A stretch of 33,944 nucleotides of DNA from Methylophilales bacterium (GTDB taxonomy: Bacteria; Pseudomonadota; Gammaproteobacteria; Burkholderiales; Methylophilaceae): positions 1-33,944 of the forward strand of contig JABMNG010000152.1 of the NCBI GenBank assembly GCA_013205275.1, in the 5' to 3' direction. Shown piece by piece: positions 32,892 through 33,944 of the stretch. A program made the translations under genes and the position numbers. Numbering within the stretch: the first letter of the stretch is position 1; every line of letters starts with the position of its first letter. The notes under the pieces are model-generated. The model was given only the letters and a program-made list of their open reading frames with translations. It did not search any database and was not told where the DNA came from.

Positions 32892-33899
32892 TTAAATATA
32901 CTTAAAAACAAGAAATATATACAAAACATAACAGCTCATATTAATAAATAAATGCCATACCTTTATACCGCCTTTATGTATATTTCTTCTAATCCAGAAT
33001 GTAGATAATAAGGTAATAACAAACAATAGAATAATTTCTCGATTTGCCTCCCAGGGAGTAAGTAAAATACCAATGGCGGGAAGTAATGAGCCTTGAAATA
33101 CCATAGCCCCTGTAAGATTACCAAATGCTAATGTATCCTTATTACGTCTAATCCATAAGAAACTGTTCACTTTTTCCGGTAGCTCTGTTGCAAGCGGAAT
33201 AAGCATGATTGATAGAATTAATATAGGCAGACCAATAATGCTCGCTGCAATTTCAATGTAATGTATTAGACCTTTTGCCCCTAGAATTAGAAGCGCTAAG
33301 CCTATTACTAGCTGAATCACAATTGATAAAGTATTTACCGAAAAACCAATTCTCGATAGGTACATAGGACTACTAATAACAGTTACGTGTCCCTCTCCTA
33401 CCAATTTCTTTGAGGCTTTTATAGTTTTATAGATATAAAGAAAGTAAATACAAATCATTGCAGATGCAATTAATAGTTTAGCCATATAAGAATTATGAGG
33501 AATAAATAAGGCGGCTCCAGCAAAAATAAAAACAACAAGAAAAAAATCTAGATCCCTTATAATCCCTGACAGCTCTGGAGTAAATTTTCCATAAAAACCT
33601 CTTTTTGAAATTACAGCAACACTAAGAAGGCCCATAGCAACCGTAGTAAGCATTAATGGGGCGCCAAGAATAGCTCCTACGCCAATCGCATGGCTTGTAG
33701 TTATATCAGTTGATATAGATAATAATGCTGTAAGTGGAATAATGGTTTCTGGCAATGCCGTTCCGACAGCAGCAAAAATAGAGCCTGTAACGCCCTCTGA
33801 AATTTTCAATTTATGTCCAAAATGCTCTAAACCATTAGTAAAAATTTCAGCCGCAACTAAAATTAGGATTAACATGATGCATAAACTGAAAAAAACCAT
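32892..33899 (-). CDS. Sodium/calcium exchanger family (CaCA) protein
   Basis: A 335-residue membrane protein with about ten hydrophobic helices and an internal duplication. The first alpha-repeat has GSIFAAVGTALPETIIPLTA (split at about 40-59) and the second has LIPLATELPEKVNSFLW (about 237-253) followed by GNLTGAMVFQGSLLPAIG. Each carries the Glu of a Thr-Glu/Pro-Glu ion site. This fits YrbG-like K-independent Na/Ca or cation/H exchangers; the ion cannot be read from sequence. AAGGA lies eight bases before ATG 33899. A C-terminal pair of helices ends the protein. Confidence 0.88.
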   Translation of the reverse strand: MVFFSLCIMLILILVAAEIFTNGLEHFGHKLKISEGVTGSIFAAVGTALPETIIPLTALLSISTDITTSHAIGVGAILGAPLMLTTVAMGLLSVAVISKRGFYGKFTPELSGIIRDLDFFLVVFIFAGAALFIPHNSYMAKLLIASAMICIYFLYIYKTIKASKKLVGEGHVTVISSPMYLSRIGFSVNTLSIVIQLVIGLALLILGAKGLIHYIEIAASIIGLPILILSIMLIPLATELPEKVNSFLWIRRNKDTLAFGNLTGAMVFQGSLLPAIGILLTPWEANREIILLFVITLLSTFWIRRNIHKGGIKVWHLFINMSCYVLYIFLVFKYI

Positions 33900-33929
33900 T
33901 AGACTTTTCCTTAATGTTCAAAAGCTGTA

Positions 33930-33935
33930 ATTATA
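33930..33935 (-). promoter_or_regulatory. -10 box of the exchanger-RDD pair
   Basis: A perfect TATAAT on the minus strand sits about 31 bases before ATG 33899, a suitable distance for a start near 33923. Any -35 would lie past the window edge, so only half the promoter can be judged. Confidence 0.4.
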
Positions 33936-33944
33936 ATCGAGATT

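Noticed and set aside
1..33944. Search for mobile elements, CRISPR arrays, phage or defence genes, tRNA/rRNA and riboswitches
   Set aside because: Every gap is about 101 bp or less, every long frame has a housekeeping match, and no repeat array or transposase-like frame was seen.

Overview
The window looks like a piece of chromosome from a small, streamlined, AT-rich betaproteobacterium. Base composition is roughly one third G+C by eye. The gene order fits Betaproteobacteria: cytochrome c4-resB-ccsB, then mlaFEDCB, ibaG, murA, hisGDCBHAFIE, hinT, tatABC and petAB, with lptFG divergent from pepA-holC. The cytochrome b Qo motif is PVWY rather than PEWY, which also suits beta/gammaproteobacteria. 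A marine or freshwater methylophilalean (OM43 or Methylopumilus type) is my best guess from the low GC and tight packing; I could not test this against a database.

Region 1 (1-20326, minus strand) is one unidirectional run of 28 genes, read from 20326 downwards. It starts with cytochrome c4 and the System II cytochrome c maturation pair resB-ccsB. Next come mlaFEDCB (outer-membrane lipid transport), a YadG/YadH-like ABC exporter, ibaG and a monothiol glutaredoxin (Fe-S handling), and murA (peptidoglycan). Nine his genes follow, lacking only hisZ and the phosphatase step, then hinT, tatABC, petA and the start of petB. Gaps are mostly 0-26 bp and never exceed about 101 bp. tatA (53 aa) and the window-truncated petB are real genes that I translated by hand.

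Region 2 (20413-27074) holds engB (+), convergent trmB and a MidA-type methyltransferase (-), then a divergent plus-strand group: pteridine-reductase-like SDR, ttcA and topA. topA has the clearest sigma70-like promoter in the window, followed by a perfect 9-bp inverted repeat in its leader.

Region 3 (27058-33944) holds pbpG (-), a lone gcvH-like gene (+), holC and pepA (-), lptF-lptG (+), and an RDD-family membrane protein plus a CaCA-type cation exchanger (-).

Functionally this is core envelope, respiratory, histidine and RNA/DNA housekeeping. I found no mobile element, CRISPR array, tRNA/rRNA, phage gene or defence cassette, no intergenic gap above about 101 bp, and no convincing undescribed system. 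The items most worth a second look are a CRP-like palindrome before resB, overlapping tails at all four convergent gene pairs, the topA leader hairpin, a tandem hexamer after mlaB, and very short TatA and TatB.
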